Notes: generated from the letters alone by a model not told the origin. A DNA stretch of 64,000 nucleotides from Poa pratensis (GCA_947311845.1 CAMZMU010000069.1:8425875-8489874); one strand, 5' to 3'; counted from the first letter of the stretch, positions 24,522-35,950 are shown. Program-made: numbers and translations.

Positions 24522-25415
24522 GTGTATGTGGATGATATCCTACTTGCTAGTGGTGATGTCAATCTACTACCGGCAGAGAAAAGAAGTTCTTGTCCTCAAA
24601 AGAGTATTCTCGGTAGAGTGTCTGTCGTTAAAAGTATCGAGATTTACTAAGAAAAGAAGAAAAGGGGTATTAGAAATATCGCATGGACATGCTGAGAAGA
24701 AGTCTCTAAAGCATGCATGTCGAGAAAATCTACGCCTGTTCTTATTGTCAAGGGTAATGGAATTGAAACTTTAGTGTTCCAAGAGATAACTTAGAACAGA
24801 TCAAATGATATAGTACCATATGCTTCAGCTGTTGGAAACTCAATATTACCCTGACAATTCACGTATCCGGGTTGTTTTGGCAATGTCCAATCCAGATATA
24901 GATCACTGGAATGGAATCAAAGATATCGGCCTCATGCTAAAAGAAACAGAGTGCTCTCAAAAGGTTGTGAGTACAAAGATAGATCTATAAATGTGCTCTC
25001 AAAAGGTTGTGAGTACAAAGAAAGAATTTGTGAAATGTATAGCGAAATCCACAATTGTCGCTAAATTTCACATTTGGAGTTTTTGTGTGGAAAAGCTCCA
25101 GAGAAAAAAGATTGACATCAGTGTGATGTAAAGACATGTTATAGCATGATATAAGGCCGAGGGACAGGCAAAATGGTTAAGGAAACCTGTACCCGGAATT
25201 GATAATGGTTGACAACAGCAATAACCATTAAGTAATTCACTCCTAAGACAACGAGTCAAGTGTGGTGCCAAACACATTGACACAGAGTTATACGTTGTAA
25301 AGGAGAAAGTCCGGAATTATGTTGAAATGCTTGGAGCATAAGAGGAACAGATAAAAGAAACACACAAGTGTTCGCAGATCTGCTAATTAAAGGCTTACCG
25401 CCCAGTGTGTTTTGG
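24522..25415 (+). pseudogene. Degenerate copia reverse transcriptase/RNase H remnant
   Basis: The reading VYVDDILLASGDVNLL at 24522-24569 is the copia RT catalytic motif with its aspartate pair. Near 24890 the translation NPDIDHWNGIKDI matches the usual NPG.EHW..VK.. block between RT and RNase H. At 25368-25415 VFADLLIKGLPPSVFW matches the ADxxTKGLP...F end of the RNase H region. The intervening frames are broken by stops and frameshifts. A 41-bp direct duplication (GTGCTCTCAAAAGGTTGTGA...) lies at about 24950-25020. No functional protein is possible. Confidence 0.8.
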
Positions 25416-25634
25416 AGAACACATAGTCGACATGGGTTTATGGTATAGTCTATATGATTTCCGGACAATAAAGAGGCCCAAAAGATTAAAGAATTATTTC
25501 AAAACAGAGACGTATATTGTAGCTGTCTGATTCTATCGGCAATTGAGCTGTGACGATGAAACATGCTCTATGTATCGATCTGTGATGAAACGAGTAAAGC
25601 GAAAAGTATATAGTTAAAAGTAAAAGTTGAGATC

Positions 25635-25645
25635 AAGGGGGAGAA
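25635..25645 (+). other. Polypurine tract
   Basis: AAGGGGGAGAA sits immediately before the TG of the 3' LTR, where plus-strand DNA synthesis is primed in copia elements. Confidence 0.9.
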
Positions 25646-26020
25646 TGTTAGGTTGATCTCCTCCCGTGTGACCCAACGGTCACACCGAACCCTTGACCGC
25701 CCTGATCGGGGGCGTCCAACCGTAAACTGGTTGGTGGGCCCCTGTCACCAGCTGCTATAAAGAGAGGTGGGGGCCGGCGGCACCGATTACGAGGTTTGAC
25801 GCTGTGCCAGACCCCACCGACATCCCTACCGATTTAGGGTTAGCGCTGAACTGACGGGAAGTACCACCACCGCCGCCACTGCTACCCACTGCCGTCATCG
25901 CCGCCGTCCACCATGTCCGGCGCACCGGGGTCGTCTGCACAAGGAGAAGGTGCTACTCCTCATCCCATCTCTCAGTTCTACTCGTAAAGATCTATCCTAG
26001 TCGATCCCGTGGATCAAACA
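25646..26020 (+). repeat. 3' LTR (375 bp)
   Basis: It starts TGTTAGG and ends GATCAAACA, directly followed by the second GTTCC target copy. It pairs with 20573-20949. Confidence 0.95.
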
Positions 26021-26290
26021 GTTCCACCACTGCGGCACGGAAGGGGCGGGGTAGGCTCCCGACGCGACGGTGAGGGATGCGAAGAAGTCGGAGACGATGT
26101 CCTTCTGCGTCGCCGTGAAGCGCCCGTACCAGAGTATGGACACTGGGATGTCGCGGCTCAGCACGGTGCCGCTGTGGTACGTGAGGAGCTCGCTGGGATC
26201 AGACTCGTACAGCTCCAGGAGCCTCCTTGCTCCCATGGAGCGGTGTGCCAAGCTCAGGAGAGCCAGCAGGAACACAACCAGAACATGTCT

Positions 26291-27066
26291 CGGAGATGGA
26301 GGCCACGAGGATCTGACTCCATCTCTACTACTATTTCCTAGACCCTATCAGAGTAAGATGTCGTACGTGGTGGTGTGATTTTGAATCTGCAACGAGTAGG
26401 CTATTTCTAGGCTGTTAAATTGCCTTTCGTGCGATCAGGGTCAGATCGAGTATGGAGCCTTGGAGGTCAAGCAGTGGGTTATCTTTACTCTAGGGGTTCT
26501 GTATTATTGCAAGTACGAGACAGCGGAATCGCTGTATTGGCACATAAAGATCCATGCGGCCATGCGGGTCTCGCTTCGGTGTCTTCTCATGTCTGGGACG
26601 TAAGTAGCAGTCGAGTAGTGGCCAGCGATTTTGTATTTTTTTAGCGGAAGCCAGCGATTTTGCTGGAATAGCAGTTAACCTCCAGTTTTATGAATGAACT
26701 TACGTGGGCCGAGTCAAATCGGAAGCAGATCTTGTAACATCCACGACGATTTGCATAGCTCGCAACGCGGCAAGGCCGATTTGCGTCGGCCCATTCTCGA
26801 TGGCCGTAGTACTGTGGACCGCAGCTGCAAGCATTTCATTTCGTTGGGCTTGTTCCAAGAGCTGGTTGGTTCGAAACAGTTCACAAAAATAAAATAAAAA
26901 CCTACTCCCTTTATTTTCTAAAAAAAACAATTCCCTTTAAAAAAAAGTTTCATTTCTTCATGGAGGTTTGCCATAGTTGCAATTTTTCATCAGGAGAGAG
27001 GCCTTCTTCTTCTGCTAAATAAATTTGAGTTTGAACTTGCAAATTTGCATGTCTAGGCGGCGATTT
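26291..27066. other. Former 5' flank of the split EXORDIUM-like gene
   Basis: This should include the old promoter of the minus-strand EXORDIUM-like copy. No TATA box or other gene is convincing. Short overlapping frames at 26694-26930 on both strands match nothing I know. Confidence 0.35.
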
Positions 27067-27429
27067 GGGTAGCAGGTGTAGATGAACCTATTATGTAAAA
27101 TATTTTTATTTATTTTTCAAAATGTCAAAAAAAATCAGAAAAAAATTCGAATATACATTAGAATATTTTGTGTTAGCACAAAAAATGTCGTGAAGAAAAA
27201 ATATTTTTTGTGACATGTGCAAAAAAGACAAAAAAAAATGTCTCGTACAAAATCATTTTGGAGCGTCTGAACTTGTCTTTTTTGCACCGGTCACAAAAAA
27301 AGTTTTTTCTTCACGTAACTTTTTGTGCTAATATACCATGTCTTGAACTATATGTGAAAATTTTATTTTGAATTTTTGACATTTTAAATTTTGTTTTTTG
27401 GGTAGTGGGTGCATCTGCACCTGCTACCC
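27067..27429. mobile_element. Foldback/MITE-like element, about 363 bp
   Basis: The left end GGGTAGCAGGTGTAGATGAACC and the right end GGTGCATCTGCACCTGCTACCC (read on the opposite strand) match with few differences over about 20 bp. The centre contains a second foldback: GTGAAGAAAAAATATTTTTTGTGAC against GTCACAAAAAAAGTTTTTTCTTCAC. AT-rich and non-coding. No convincing target duplication is seen, so the class is open. Confidence 0.6.
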
Positions 27430-27714
27430 GTTATGGATTTCCGGTTTATAAAACTCTACCTTCTCAATGTAATGCATTTTTTGTGAGAATTTTTAAAAAC
27501 TTTTGAATATGATTTTTTCGTGGTTTTCACCGGATATTCTCTTGGGGTGGGGGTGGGTGAGGGGAGATTTATGCATGATATTACTCCGCTTAGGCAACAG
27601 AGTCAAATCTAATTTTCATTAGAGTCTCATGAATGGGTTATGGATCTACCCTAGATGGTTGTATATAGTGAGCCTTTGGTAGGTGTCTTTCCTATTGTTT
27701 ACCTTTGTTTTTGA

Positions 27715-28395
27715 AACAAGCTAGGCAAAATATTTGCCATTTTCATTGATCAAGGAGTTATAGAGAGGTCTTACAAATCGAAACTCGGCCAAAAGGCCAA
27801 GCAAATAGAAGCCTACTCTCGCGGCATTATATTACACAACGCTTTGGCACCGGCAAGGCACCAAATAGCCACCTCATGTTTGAGTTTGTTAACAAGCATT
27901 GTCGAGATTATTTCTTTGTTGCAGAAGACACGAGCCTTTCTTAATTTCCTTCCAGACTTCCCATGAGACCAACACCGGAAGCGAGGCCATGGCACGTCTT
28001 GACTCCCCTTGTTGTGAATTACCCGATCCACCAATCTTTGACACTATGAATGCCATGCCACTCCGTTGGCTCAACATCATTTAGCCCAAACCAAGATCTC
28101 AAAGAGAACCAAATACAAACCGTGAACCGACATTGGAACATGGACGACCGACTCTTGAACTTGGTTGCAAAGATTGCACAAGCCGCAATTTTGCCATCCT
28201 CTTCTCTCAAGTCTATCCGCCGTCCACACGATTTGAGAATCAACCAAGCAAAAATCTTGCGGGCTTCCAAACCAAACGATGGCATGGGGGAGCTGACGAG
28301 TCCAAAGCATTGCATCTTGTAAATATTTTACCGTTGTACTTGTCTTTTTTAATAAAGTTTGTTGTGGGGCTAGCCGGCTAGGTTGTTGCCTCACA
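27715..28395 (-). mobile_element. LINE remnant with RT zinc-binding (zf-RVT) domain
   Basis: The minus strand encodes a frameshifted zf-RVT segment: FAWLILKS, then in another frame VWTADRLERRGWQNCGLC, FTVCIWFSLRSWFGLNDVEP, TEWHGIHSVKDWWIG, and GAKALCNIMPRE near the end. This domain follows the reverse transcriptase in plant LINEs. The LINE 3' end lies near 27715 (AACAAGCTAGGCAAAATATTTGCC, preceded by a TTTG-rich run). Frame changes and stops show it is dead. No target duplication could be defined. Confidence 0.75.
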
Positions 28396-28467
28396 GCCAG
28401 AGTTTTAAAAAAAAGGACATATAGGACATGATAAAGATATTGTCCATCCAAATCGGTTCCATTCACT

Positions 28468-29873
28468 CAGGGACGGAGCCAGGAATCGTGTATAGAGGGG
28501 GCGGAGAGATATGGGGGTGGCGAAATGCTCTAAGATGTGCTTACCATGAACATATGCATGAGTAGAAACTTTAAGTAAATGACCATTAAAGAATAAATGC
28601 CACTTGAGTAAGTGGCTGAACAAATTATTAAATGAAGAAGGGGTCTGGAAAGAGATCTTAGTAAATAAATATTTTGGGGGTAAGACGCTCTCTCAAGTTC
28701 AGGTTAAACCTACTGATTCACCGTTTTGGAAGGGGATTATGAAGGTGAAAGAGGATTTTTTCCAAAGAGGTCGTTTTGTGATTGGAAACGGGGAACAAGT
28801 GCGGTTTTGGGAGGATGCGTGGTTAGGAACCCATACACTACAACATGACTACCCGTCTCTTTTTGCCATCGCCTCAAACAAACACAGTACGGTGGCTGAT
28901 GTATTTGGGGCTGCCCCTATTAATCTCCCTTTTCGATGAGCGTTAATAGGTCAGCGGAGAAATGCATGGTTTTCATTAGTGGAGCGGTTGATGCGCGTAA
29001 ATTTAACTGATAATGCGGATAAATTTACATGGACCCTCACTAATAATGGGGTGTTTACTGTTAAGTCTCTTTACGAAGATTTCATGAATGGCCATACAAG
29101 GTACCTGCGTAAGTATCTATGGAAATTAAAGATACCATTAAAAATTAAGATCTTTTTATGGTTTCTGAATAGAAAAGAATTGTTGACAAAAGATAACTTG
29201 GCAAAAAGATGTTGGGTAGGATGTAAGAAATGCGTTTTTTGTCATGCGGATGAGACTGCTGAGCATCTGTTCGTTCAATGTCCTTTTGCAAGAGATATTT
29301 GGAGACTAGTCACTTTACTTTTAACATATCCCCACCCTCTAGTATAAACAATATTTTTGGTACTTGGTTGAACGGAATTGATAAAGTTACAAATACTCGC
29401 ATTCGGATTGGTGTTGCGTCCATTTTGTGGGCTATTTGGAATTGTAGAAACGATATTATCTTTAACAAAACGAATTCTATTCATTATTTGCAGGTCATTC
29501 ACAAGGCGTGCTACTGGATACATCTATGGTCATTCATCCTCCGGACGGACCAGCGTGGTCTTATGGATGCCGGGTGTACCCGCTTGTTGACGGTCGTGCG
29601 GGCTATCTTCAACCGGTCTGGGTGGCTTCACTCTAGAAGATTACATGCATAGATCTTTGATGTTTGAGTGGCTGATTTTTGTAGCCACCTTAAGTGACCC
29701 TTGAATTGTAAACCTGAATATTTGGATTGGTCAATAATTACGGATGGCTGTGTGCATCTCTTGGATGCAGAGGCCGGGGATCCGCACCCCCTATCTAAAA
29801 AAAGAAGAAGTAAATGACCATTGTTTGGGGGGGGGGGCTTAGCCCCTGCTCGTCCCCCTTCCCTCCGTCCCTG
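28468..29873. mobile_element. hAT-type non-autonomous element, split by a LINE
   Basis: The terminal repeats are CAGGGACGGAG (28468) and CTCCGTCCCTG (ending 29873). An 8-bp target duplication CATTCACT lies at 28460-28467 and 29874-29881, the hAT signature. Without the LINE and one copy of its target duplication the element is about 170 bp, so it was a MITE-sized element. Copies B and C of the host repeat lack it. Confidence 0.88.
28588..29807 (+). mobile_element. 5'-truncated LINE with zf-RVT domain, inside the hAT element
   Basis: Flanked by a perfect 15-bp target duplication AAGTAAATGACCATT (28573-28587 and 29808-29822). The plus strand reads as the C-terminal part of a LINE RT polyprotein: WLNKLLNEEGVWKEILVNKY, FWKGIMKVKEDF, RFWEDAWLG, then after a stop the zf-RVT region with LWKLKIPLKIKIFLWFLNRK and CVFCHADETAEHLFVQCPFA (C-x2-C ... 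H-x4-C), then a further frame ILWAIWNCRNDIIFN. The element ends GATGCAGAGGCCGGGG and an A-rich tail. Two or three stops or frameshifts kill it. The clean target duplication means the insertion is fairly recent and later than the hAT insertion. Confidence 0.93.
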
Positions 29874-29888
29874 CATTCACTCACATAG

Positions 29889-30031
29889 TTTTTTGAAACG
29901 AAGGCAAAAGTTTTACCTTATATATTAATTAAAAAGAAGGTGCCCGGTTTATTGTGGAAGAAACCGGGCGAAAACCATACAACGAACAGCCACGCCCCAG
30001 AGCGAGACCAACACAACCCAAGAACCTCAAG
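29889..30031 (-). mobile_element. Short retroposon (LINE 3' end or SINE), 143 bp
   Basis: Flanked by a perfect 14-bp target duplication ATTCACTCACATAG (29875-29888 and 30032-30045). Read on the minus strand it ends GCCTTCGTTTCAAAAAA, an A-tail of LINE 3'-end type. The left target copy overlaps the hAT target duplication, so it landed right beside the hAT element. Too short for coding. Confidence 0.85.
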
Positions 30032-31830
30032 ATTCACTCACATAGTAATGAACTTGGTAGGCCATGGTGCTGCGACCTCCTCGATGCATGCATCTCCATT
30101 GTCACTGTAGGTGTTGAAGGCTGGTACGTACTACGTACAGAAGCACAGGAATCCAGGCCAAAGTTTCAGCGATCACGGTTCGCAAGCGATGGAGCTAGCC
30201 CCACACCGCACCTTATCCTGCCCAAGAGCGCACAAGCCATGAACGCTGATCCGCTCTGATCGGCTAGCTAGCCTGAACTAGTTGGAACCGTGAAGCTATC
30301 AAACACCGGCCCGCTCCCGCTGACAAAACTCCGCGACGACACGTGACCCATGCTGCCGGCGACGGCGGTCGGCTGATCTCGTCGGCAGCCCGTGTCCCCG
30401 TCGTACGTGCACCGCACATAGACGTCGCCACTAGCCAAACAAGCAGCAGCTGTTGCTAATAGACCCCTCTCGACGCGCACTGCACCGCGCTGCTGATGGC
30501 CCTGAAAACTGTGAGCAGGAAATAGAAACGAGACGGAGGGAGGGAACACGCCGGCCCGAGCGAAACGGAGCGGCTCCATGGCTGATGATTCTCTGAACGT
30601 CGTACAGGCTGGTCTCGCAAGATTTTATCTCGATTAATGGCGACAGGTGACCGTGTGTCCCTTGGACGAGCATCGTCGTTGTTGTCAGCTGCAGGCGCAG
30701 GGAGGGCTCCTGCTCCCCGACCGCCGGTGCCTCCACGACAAGTCCTCCTCCGGCACTGCATGCGCGCCAGCTGCGCTGCGCCTTCCATGATGTTGGCCCA
30801 TACTATATATGAAAGCTGAGCGATTTCTCGAGCGTTTATATATATATATATATCTCACCTATATAAAAGCTGAGCAATTTCTCGGCCTGAGAGGCGCCCG
30901 AGTTACTGTATCAGCTACAGTAACTCCTGTAGAAAATCTACAGTATCTACAGTAGCTTGTGGGCCCCTCGTGTCAGCCTCACAGCGGGACGCGGAATTTT
31001 GCGGAGAAGCACGCGGGGGTGGAAATCATATGTTCTTCTCAGAAAAATCCGTTTTAGGGACCTATTCGTAATTTCGCGCAAACCCGGGTTCTTTTTCGAA
31101 AAAACCACGGACCCGTCCCCTTCTTCTCTTCTCTCTCGCGACGCCGGAGTCGCCGCACCGCCGCCGACGAGCTCCACGACCGCAGCGCGCCTCCGCGTCC
31201 AGATCGACGCACAGGAGAGGCTTCGCCATCCTCGCCTCCGCCTCCTCCCCAGCGCCGCGTGCCGGGACGACGAATCCGAGGCGGAATCGCCGTCGCCGCG
31301 GACGCTGGCCGTCGCGCCGTTTTGTGCTCGCTGGCGACGCACCGGCCACAATCTGCGGCCGCGCCGCCACCTGCGGGTCGTCCGCATCGCGGCGCGTCCG
31401 ATGCGCTCGCTCCCGATCCCTAGCTCGCCCGGACGCAGCGGCGCCGAGCTCGACGTTGCCGCGGCAGCTCCGGCCACTGCCGACGTCAGCGCAACGTCGC
31501 AGTGGCCTGGGCTGGCCAGACGGGCCGGCTGCTGGGCCGACCTGCTCCTGGGCCCTCTAATTTTTCCCCATTCTGTTTATTATTTTCTAAATCTTTTCAA
31601 ACTTTTGAAATATAAATTCAAATCAGTTCAAACCAAATTCCGAGTATTTGTAAAAATCAATGTAATCATCCCGAATGCTTTAGCACCTTTTCCCAACGTA
31701 TTTAAAATCTTAAATTCCAAACAAATAGAGTTGACCCGAAAACAAAATTTCAATAAATTGTACAAAAAAAATTTGAACATCAAAACAGTCATTTCACATG
31801 CCTTCAACAAAAAAAAAACAAAACTTTCAA

Positions 31831-32455
31831 AACTTTTTAGATACAACTCAAAAAGAAAAAAAAAATCCATATGCCTTCACAAAGCACATCTCCAAATTTG
31901 AGTTTTCTACACAACGGTATTTTAAATACCAATATTTAATTATAATAGATACTGCATTTAAAAAAATGATTAACTAGACGAATATTTCAAGAAAAAATGC
32001 AAACTCATTTCCTCTAATTATGATTTGGTTTTACATTGAATCTAATAAATGCTCAAACAATATTTTCCCCTCTGATTATTAAACTTTTTAGATACAACTC
32101 AAAAAGAAAAAAAAAATCCATATGCCTTCACAAAGCACATCTCCAAATTTGAGTTTTCTACACAACGGTATTTTAAATACCAACATTTAATTATAATAGA
32201 CACTGCATTTAAAAAAAATGATTAACTAGACGAATATTTCAAGAAAAAATGCAAACTCATTTCCTCTAATTATGATTTGGTTTTACATTGAATCTAATAA
32301 ATGCTCAAACAATATTTTCCCCTCTGATTATTAAACTTTTTAGATACAAATCAAAAAGAAAAAAAAAATTCCATATGCCTTCACAAAGCACATCTCCAAA
32401 TTTGAGTTTTCTACACAACGGTATTTTAAATACCAACATTAATTAAGCTACATTA
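31831..32455 (+). repeat. Tandem repeat of about 251 bp, 2.5 units, inside the inner Helitron
   Basis: Units start at AACTTTTTAGATACAA at 31831, 32082 and 32334. The first two are full-length and the third stops after about 120 bp. They are almost identical by eye, so the amplification is recent. Confidence 0.9.
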
Positions 32456-32677
32456 ATTATTAAGCTACATTAATCATTTAACACAAAACACGGACATATC
32501 ATACCAGCTCAAACAAGTTAATATTTAGAAATGACATGACATTCAAAAAAAAAATTTATTTCCACTACATGAATATTTCGAGAAAATGAAAAATTACTTC
32601 CTCTAAATGTGGCTTGATTTCAGATTGCTTTTAATTAATGCTTAAAATTTATTGCATAAGATTATTAATGCTTTTCG

Positions 32678-34985
32678 GATGGGTTCTACTTAATGATGGA
32701 ATATAAAATCTATTTATATTTCATTTGAACGAATCTTTTCTTATGGTCTAAAAAAATAAAAGAAACATGAGATATTCGGAGTTTTGTTTAAACAAAAGAA
32801 ATAGATAAGAAAGAAAAGACTTTTTATGCAATGTCCCAAATTCTTAAACAAATGATAATGGAAATATTTTTTTTACAACACTCCAAGTACTTCATGACTC
32901 ACTTAGTAATGTCATCATTTATCTAAGAATTACATGTATTGTTCAACTTTACAATAACAAAATGTAAGAATTACATGTATTGTTCAACTTTACAATAACA
33001 AAATGGAAAACATGCTCTCAAGTACTCAAAACAAATACCAAATTTGTTTCAACATTTCAATTTACCTAGCAGTTCGACTAGACACGAGCAAACTTTCTCC
33101 AAATATGGAATCAAATTCAAATGGATTGTTCTGATTTTAATTAAATATTGACATCCAAAGAAAACATGCTTGAGCATTTCAAGCCTTCAACTATTTGAAT
33201 ATTGTACACAACATATCACAAATGCATGCAAAAAATGCTACTTATTCATAACAAAACAAACAAATGTTCCAACATAACAATTTAGCCAACATTTTGGTTA
33301 AAAAAATATAGCACAAAAAAATACCAAGGACGTGGCGTGACGGCACGCTAAAACAAAAGTGAGAATACAAATTTTGTCAACATTTAGAGATGATCCACAT
33401 GCCTTTTTCCTGATTCCAATTAAAAAAAAATTGCTAGCATTTGGAGATAGTTCATGTGCACTTCTCCTAATCTCGATTAAATGTTCACGTCGAAATACAA
33501 ACATGTTTGAACTTTTCAAACTACCAAACATTTGAATATTGTACAAAACATATAAAAAATGATCGTCAAAATTGCTACATAAAACCCCCAAATATTTGAA
33601 GTGTTATTTCAGCAAAAGAAATGGAATAAAAGATATGTGAAATATGAACTAGACCAATATCTTTAAACCTAAATGTTGGGGGAAAAAAATATATCAACAT
33701 GACCACATAAAATATATACATTTACTATTTATGCCATATGTCCGAAATTTCGAAACCGAAAACTTCAAAATTTCCAATATCTTCGAAACCTGATAATTTG
33801 CACGCAAAAAAAAGGAAACATACACATATCTTCCCACTTTCATCAACTTTACAATTCAAACAAAATGTAAATGAACATCTCTAAATATATCCACTGAAAA
33901 ATACAAGTACATATCAAAACAATTAGGAAAAAATATGACGAAAAATACTTACGCTGATTTTTCTCCCCAAAATATTCAAATTTTGTCACCATATAGAAAT
34001 AATACATATTCATTCTTCTCCTAATTTCAATTAAATATTAACACCAACATACAAACATGTTCGAACATTTCTAACTCACATACATTTTTTAAATTACATT
34101 TAAAAATTCATGCCAACAAAGAAACGTATTTAAATACTTCCATTTGCTATATATTTGGATATTCTCTGAACTATATAACAAATGCTCATAAAAACCAACA
34201 CTAACTATCTATGGCAAAACACAAAACATATTTACAGAATTCAAAATAGTCAATATTTAGATGCAATATAAATGAACTTTCCCGAATTGTGAACTCGAAT
34301 TCAAAAAAAAAATGCATTACTATTAACAATGTACTTACATTAAATATTATTTGGAAGATAGAAATATATTTTCATATTACAACTTCCTACAATATTAAAG
34401 GTAGTACAGAATATATCTACATGCTCACCAAAATAAATAATACTTATTAATGCCAAAATACGAACTTATTTAAACATTTCAAAATTAAAAAAAAATCACA
34501 CAAACGCGGATGGGGTCTACTTAATGATGGAATATAAAATCTGTTTATATTTCATTTGAACGAATCTTTTCTTATGGTCTACAAAAAATACAAGAAATAT
34601 GAAATATTCGGAGTTTTATTTAAACAAAAGAAATAGATAAAAAAAAGAAAATACTTTTTATGTAATGTTCCAAATCCTTAAACAAATGATAATGGAATCA
34701 TTTTTTACAACACTCCAAATGCTTCATGTCTCACTTAATAATGGCGTCATTTATCTAAGAACTACATGTATTGTTCAACATTTCAATTTGGCTAGCAATT
34801 CAACTCGACACGAGCAAACTTTCCCCAAATATGGAATCAAATTCAAACATGTTCACTTCTCCTAATCTCGATTAAATGTTCACGTCAAAATACAAACATA
34901 TTTGGACTTTTCAAACTACTAAACATTTGAATATTGTACAAAACATATAAAAAAATGATCGTCAAAATTGCTACATACTCACACA
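32678..34985 (+). repeat. Internal direct repeats of the inner Helitron
   Basis: The block at 32678-32810 (starting GGATGGGTTCTACTTAATGA) recurs at 34509-34640. A second block at about 33450-33580 (CTTCTCCTAATCTCGATTAA...) recurs at about 34855-34980. Their order is preserved, which suggests a segmental duplication of more than 400 bp inside the element followed by divergence. A 38-bp duplication lies near 32924-33000. Confidence 0.75.
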
Positions 34986-35379
34986 AAAGTAAAAACATGT
35001 TTGAATATTCTAATTTGGCCAAAATTTTCGCGAATATTCCGACATTCCATAAAATATATAAAAAAATACTATAGAAAAACCGTTATCTACATATATCAAA
35101 AATGTAAATATATTAATTCATCATGAATTTTCTATTCAAACATACTCATCAAAAAAAAAAAAGACATACCAACATAACAACACACAAAAAATGCTAACAT
35201 TACGTGCCACATTGCCGAAAATCAAATTCGAAGATTCCAAGAAAAATGCCTTACAAAAGACTCACACATTTTGTCTTCATTTCAAACAATTTAAATCTGA
35301 ACATTTCTCTTCTTTAAAAAAAATCCAAACCATCATCAAAGTTTCACATCAAGGGCGCGGCGCACGCCAAATACCACTA

Positions 35380-35380
<1 letters not shown>

Positions 35381-35433
<53 letters not shown>
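35381..35433. repeat. (TA)n microsatellite
   Basis: About 26 TA units directly follow the inner Helitron terminus. The matching left part lies at about 30835-30852. The inner Helitron therefore inserted into an existing TA array. Confidence 0.9.
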
Positions 35434-35437
<4 letters not shown>

Positions 35438-35793
35438 GCTGAGCGATTTCTCGAGCTCTCAATGCTCGAGTACTGCTCATCTACAGTGTTGAGCAGTGCC
35501 GTGGCATTTTTGCAAAAAAACCCTGCATTTTCCGGAAATTACGATTAGGTTCTTCCGTATATTAGGCCAACTCCTAACCCTAGATCCCAATCGCTCTCAT
35601 TTCCCCACCCGTCTCTCTCTCGAGCAGGCAGAGACGGGCGCCGCGCCGCCACCGCCTTCACGCCGTCGTCGCCTCTCCTCTGGCGGCATGGAGAGGAGGC
35701 CGACGACCGACGGCGACTGCGCCGCCGCCGCACCAGCCGTACGATCCCCACCGCCCATCCCGCCCCCGCAGCCGCCGCACACCTCCACGGCCC

Positions 35794-35950
35794 GTGCCGG
35801 CCGGGGCTGGAGGCGGTGCGGGCGGTCCGTCGCGGGTGGCCGACCTGCGGTCCTTCGTGGACGCGTGCAAGAAAGACCCGTCGCTCCTCACCGACCCCAG
35901 CCTCGCTTTCTTCCGCGACTACCTCCAATCCCTCGGCGCCGAGCTCCCCC
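35794..35950 (+). pseudogene. Captured N-terminal fragment of Hsc70-interacting protein (HIP)
   Basis: The translation reads VADLRSFVDACKKDPSLLTD followed by PSLAFFRDYLQSLGAELP. This matches the conserved N-terminal dimerisation segment of HIP (ST13-like, with TPR and STI1 domains further on), a cytosolic Hsp70 co-chaperone. A GC-rich upstream part with Ala/Gly/Pro residues replaces the usual start. After ELP the homologous frame is lost and no TPR domain follows, so only a first-exon-sized piece is present. It sits downstream of the Helitron 5' end at 35431, as expected for captured host DNA. Downstream sequence to about 37,000 has intron-like and UTR-like character but no further exon I can name. 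Confidence 0.7.

Larger units (their letters stand above)
20573..26020 (+). mobile_element. Ty1/copia LTR retrotransposon inserted in the EXORDIUM-like gene
   Basis: The element is complete in structure: 5' LTR 20573-20949, primer-binding site 20951-20962, degenerate internal region, polypurine tract 25635-25645, 3' LTR 25646-26020. A perfect 5-bp target duplication GTTCC lies at 20568-20572 and 26021-26025. The internal region is only 4.7 kb and has no long open frame. A GC-rich leader at about 21000-21800 is followed by an AT-rich decayed gag/pol region. Superfamily is set by YVDDIL (24525 onward) and the RNase H end motif just before the 3' LTR. It probably cannot move by itself. Confidence 0.95.
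19912..26290 (-). pseudogene. EXORDIUM/PHI-1-like gene split by a copia retrotransposon
   Basis: The 5' part is 26290-26021: signal-peptide-like VLVVFLLALLSLAHRSMGAR, then LTYHSGTVLSRDIPVSILWY, ending at QWWN. The 3' part is 20572-19912: it resumes NILRLYLSKVKAVGKKK, then [49 protein letters not shown] and ASYNAHGAYGRK. The parts join exactly once the 5.4-kb element and one GTTCC copy are removed. Other damage: small frameshifts near 20470 and 20503, a TAG at 19970-19972 where the intact relative has a tyrosine, a frame slip before the homologous terminal TGA (19912-19914), and no credible in-frame ATG. The family is secreted, apoplastic and linked to brassinosteroid-promoted growth. This copy is clearly diverged from the one at 56535, so it is not a recent duplicate of it. 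Confidence 0.92.
30853..35380 (+). mobile_element. Inner Helitron inserted into a TA microsatellite
   Basis: It begins TCTCACCTATATAAAAGCTG at 30853, right after TATATATATA, and ends CACTAG at 35380, right before TATATATATA. That is the A^T insertion with TC...CTAG ends expected of Helitrons. A short GC hairpin (GGCG...CGCC) sits about 11 bp before CTAG. Length is 4.5 kb. The 5' part is GC-rich at about 31090-31560, with a long but low-complexity open frame that matches nothing I know. The rest, to 35340, is AT-rich and repeat-filled. No Rep/helicase. Confidence 0.8.

Noticed and set aside
30957..31901. 314-codon open frame
   Set aside because: It runs from Helitron leader through GC-rich sequence into AT-rich repeat and ends in Lys/Asn-rich nonsense; composition driven, no recognised domain.
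35191..35442. 83-codon frame ending in Ile-Tyr repeats
   Set aside because: Translation of the (TA)n microsatellite across a Helitron border.
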